NCBI RefSeq assembly: GCF_014489475.1
Contig: NZ_CP060820.1
Location: forward strand, 868,001 to 932,000
DNA from: Lysobacter terrestris
GTDB lineage: Bacteria > Pseudomonadota > Gammaproteobacteria > Xanthomonadales > Xanthomonadaceae
Direction of reading: 5' to 3'
DNA: 64,000 nucleotides
The position numbers and the translations under genes were made by a program. The stretch's first letter is position 1, and each line of letters opens with the position of its first letter. The notes under the pieces were generated by a model, which saw only the letters and a list, made by a program, of their open reading frames with translations, was not told the origin of the DNA and did no database searches. Below are positions 62,627 through 64,000 of this stretch, piece by piece.

Positions 62627-64000
62627 TTATGAAACTTCGCCGTCGCGCACGGCGGGCAGGATCACCTGCGCCCGCAGTCCCGGCGTTCGTCCCAGCAGCA
62701 GGATGCGGCCGCCGTGGCGCTGCGCGATCGCGCGTACCAGGCTCAGTCCCAGGCCGACACCGGGCGACCCGCGATGGCTCTCCAGGCGCTGGAAGCGATC
62801 GAAAACGCGCTCGCGGTCGGCCTCGGGGACGCCTGGGCCGCAATCGTCGACCAGCAGTGCCACGCCCTCGGCGTCCGCGCGCAGCGAGACGTCCACCTCG
62901 CTGGCGGCCGGTGCGTACTTGACCGCGTTGTCGAGCAGGTTGACCACGGCCTGGAAGAGCTGGTCGCGGTCGCCGCGCACGCGGGCGGGTCGCAGGTCGG
63001 CGCGCACGCGGACACCGCGTTCGGCCGCGCTGGGTGCATACAGCTCCACGGCATCCGCCACCAGCCCGCGCAGGTCGACGACCGGATCGTCCGGCGCAGG
63101 CCCCTGCGCCTCGATGCGCGCCAAGCGCAGCAGCGCGCCGAAGGATTGCAGCAACTGGTCGGTTTCCGCGACGGCGCCATCCAGCGCGGCGCGCTGCGAC
63201 GGAGCGGCGGGCTGCTGGCGCAATTCCTCCAGCCGGTTGCGCAGGCGCGTCAGCGGCGTGCGCAGGTCGTGGGCGATGTGGTCGGTGGCGTGGCGCACGC
63301 CGCCGAGTAGTTCCTCGATGCGGTCGAGCATGCCGTTGAAGCGGCGCGCGAGCCGGTCGAAGGCATCGTCGCTGTGATCGAGCGGCGCGCGCAGGGTCAG
63401 TTCGCCACCGCCCACGCGTTCCGCGGTCGCATCCAGGCTGCGCAGGCGCCGCGACACCCAGCGCGAGGTCAGCCAGCCGACCAGGGCGCCGAGGGTGGCC
63501 GCGAACACGAACGCCACCAGCGCGGTGCGCTGCATCAGCCCCAGGAACCGGTCCTGCGAGCGCAGGCGCAATCCCGTCAGCAGCCGCCCGCCATCGGCCA
63601 GGCGCTGTTCGTAGGCGATCACCCGCAACGCCGCGCCATTGCCATCGTCGCTCGCCTGCGTCTCGCCGTATTCGAGCCAGCGCGCGTGCGTCGCCAGCCG
63701 CGGCGGCACCACGTTGCCGACCAGCAGGCGTCCCTGCGCCGACACGAGCGCATACACCGCGTCGGGATCCTCCGGCGCCGCCTGGCGGCGCTGCAGCTCG
63801 TCGCGCAGGGCGCGGTAGCCGTCTTCGCGGTACAGGTCGAGCAGCCCGGCCGCGTCGGTGCGCACCAGTTCGCGCGCGTCGTGCAGCAGCAGGGTCGACA
63901 CCGCGTAGTAGACGCCACCGCCCAGCAGCACGAAGGCCAGCAGGAACGACCCCATCACCGCCAGCGCCAGCCGCGTGCTGGTGGAAAGCGTGCCTGTGAA
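62627..64000 (-). CDS. Sensor histidine kinase, 5' end outside window
   Basis: Two-component sensor. At least 458 residues lie in the window, and the frame is open to the right edge. A first membrane segment ([20 protein letters not shown]), a periplasmic region (~130 residues) and a second segment ([19 protein letters not shown]) are followed by a HAMP ([20 protein letters not shown]). The phospho-acceptor is in [19 protein letters not shown] and the ATPase has [33 protein letters not shown] and [18 protein letters not shown]. No response regulator is in the window. Confidence 0.93.
   Translation of the reverse strand, partial: FTGTLSTSTRLALAVMGSFLLAFVLLGGGVYYAVSTLLLHDARELVRTDAAGLLDLYREDGYRALRDELQRRQAAPEDPDAVYALVSAQGRLLVGNVVPPRLATHARWLEYGETQASDDGNGAALRVIAYEQRLADGGRLLTGLRLRSQDRFLGLMQRTALVAFVFAATLGALVGWLTSRWVSRRLRSLDATAERVGGGELTLRAPLDHSDDAFDRLARRFNGMLDRIEELLGGVRHATDHIAHDLRTPLTRLRNRLEELRQQPAAPSQRAALDGAVAETDQLLQSFGALLRLARIEAQGPAPDDPVVDLRGLVADAVELYAPSAAERGVRVRADLRPARVRGDRDQLFQAVVNLLDNAVKYAPAASEVDVSLRADAEGVALLVDDCGPGVPEADRERVFDRFQRLESHRGSPGVGLGLSLVRAIAQRHGGRILLLGRTPGLRAQVILPAVRDGEVS

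Noticed and set aside
1-64000. CRISPR arrays, prophage, insertion sequences, rRNA, replication origin
   Set aside because: No spaced direct repeats, transposase or integrase frames, or rRNA sequence were found on reading both strands.

Overview
The window is a chromosomal segment from a GC-rich gammaproteobacterium, very probably Lysobacter or a close relative in the Xanthomonadaceae (Lysobacteraceae). The evidence is gene content and order: a Clp-type CRP homologue beside speD and trpGDC, xanB next to the two CoA-transferase subunits, and above all an O-antigen (LPS) gene cluster lying between etfBA and metB, the classical LPS locus of Xanthomonas. No phage, insertion sequence or CRISPR array was seen. 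Several short palindromic intergenic repeats of the kind scattered through Xanthomonadaceae genomes are present.

Layout. 1-7.9 kb: the end of valS; a minus-strand pssA-holD(like)-rimI block joined by 4-base overlaps; two small DUF4124-type proteins; proS; an H-NS-family protein; a ThrE-type exporter. 8.0-11.6 kb: a four-gene MCE/Mla-type lipid ABC transporter (STAS-permease, ATPase, MCE protein, auxiliary lipoprotein). 11.9-21.0 kb: two paralogous reprolysin-type metalloproteases with 100-residue Ca-binding repeats face each other across AlkB, an ATP-grasp/methyltransferase pair and ETF-ubiquinone oxidoreductase. 21.1-25.9 kb: CoA-transferase subunits, xanB (GDP-mannose synthesis) and etfBA.

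25.9-43.2 kb: the O-antigen island. wecB (plus) and wecC could supply UDP-ManNAc and UDP-ManNAcA. Four large or medium glycosyltransferase or methyltransferase proteins, an OafA-type acyltransferase with an SGNH domain, a DUF6270 protein, a lipoprotein and two small exported proteins of unknown role follow. Wzt and Wzm form the export ABC transporter. The notable combination is a 1162-residue methyltransferase/coiled-coil/glycosyltransferase fusion next to a short Wzt with no C-terminal carbohydrate-binding domain, which suggests a WbdD-like chain terminator and ruler used without Wzt-based recognition of the capped end.

43.2-64 kb: metB and cbs (transsulfuration) with a sulfotransferase-like gene and a redoxin/2-oxoglutarate oxygenase between them; a YdcH-like protein; a DUF4398/OmpA protein; pilU; maiA and fah (tyrosine catabolism); tRNA-Gln(CTG) behind rplM-rpsI; a GlcF-like Fe-S protein; coq7; speD; clp; small GNAT and zinc-ribbon genes; a HAD phosphatase; trpC, a small monooxygenase-fold gene, trpD and trpG; and a sensor histidine kinase cut by the window end. 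Protein identities are judged from recalled family motifs, without any database search.
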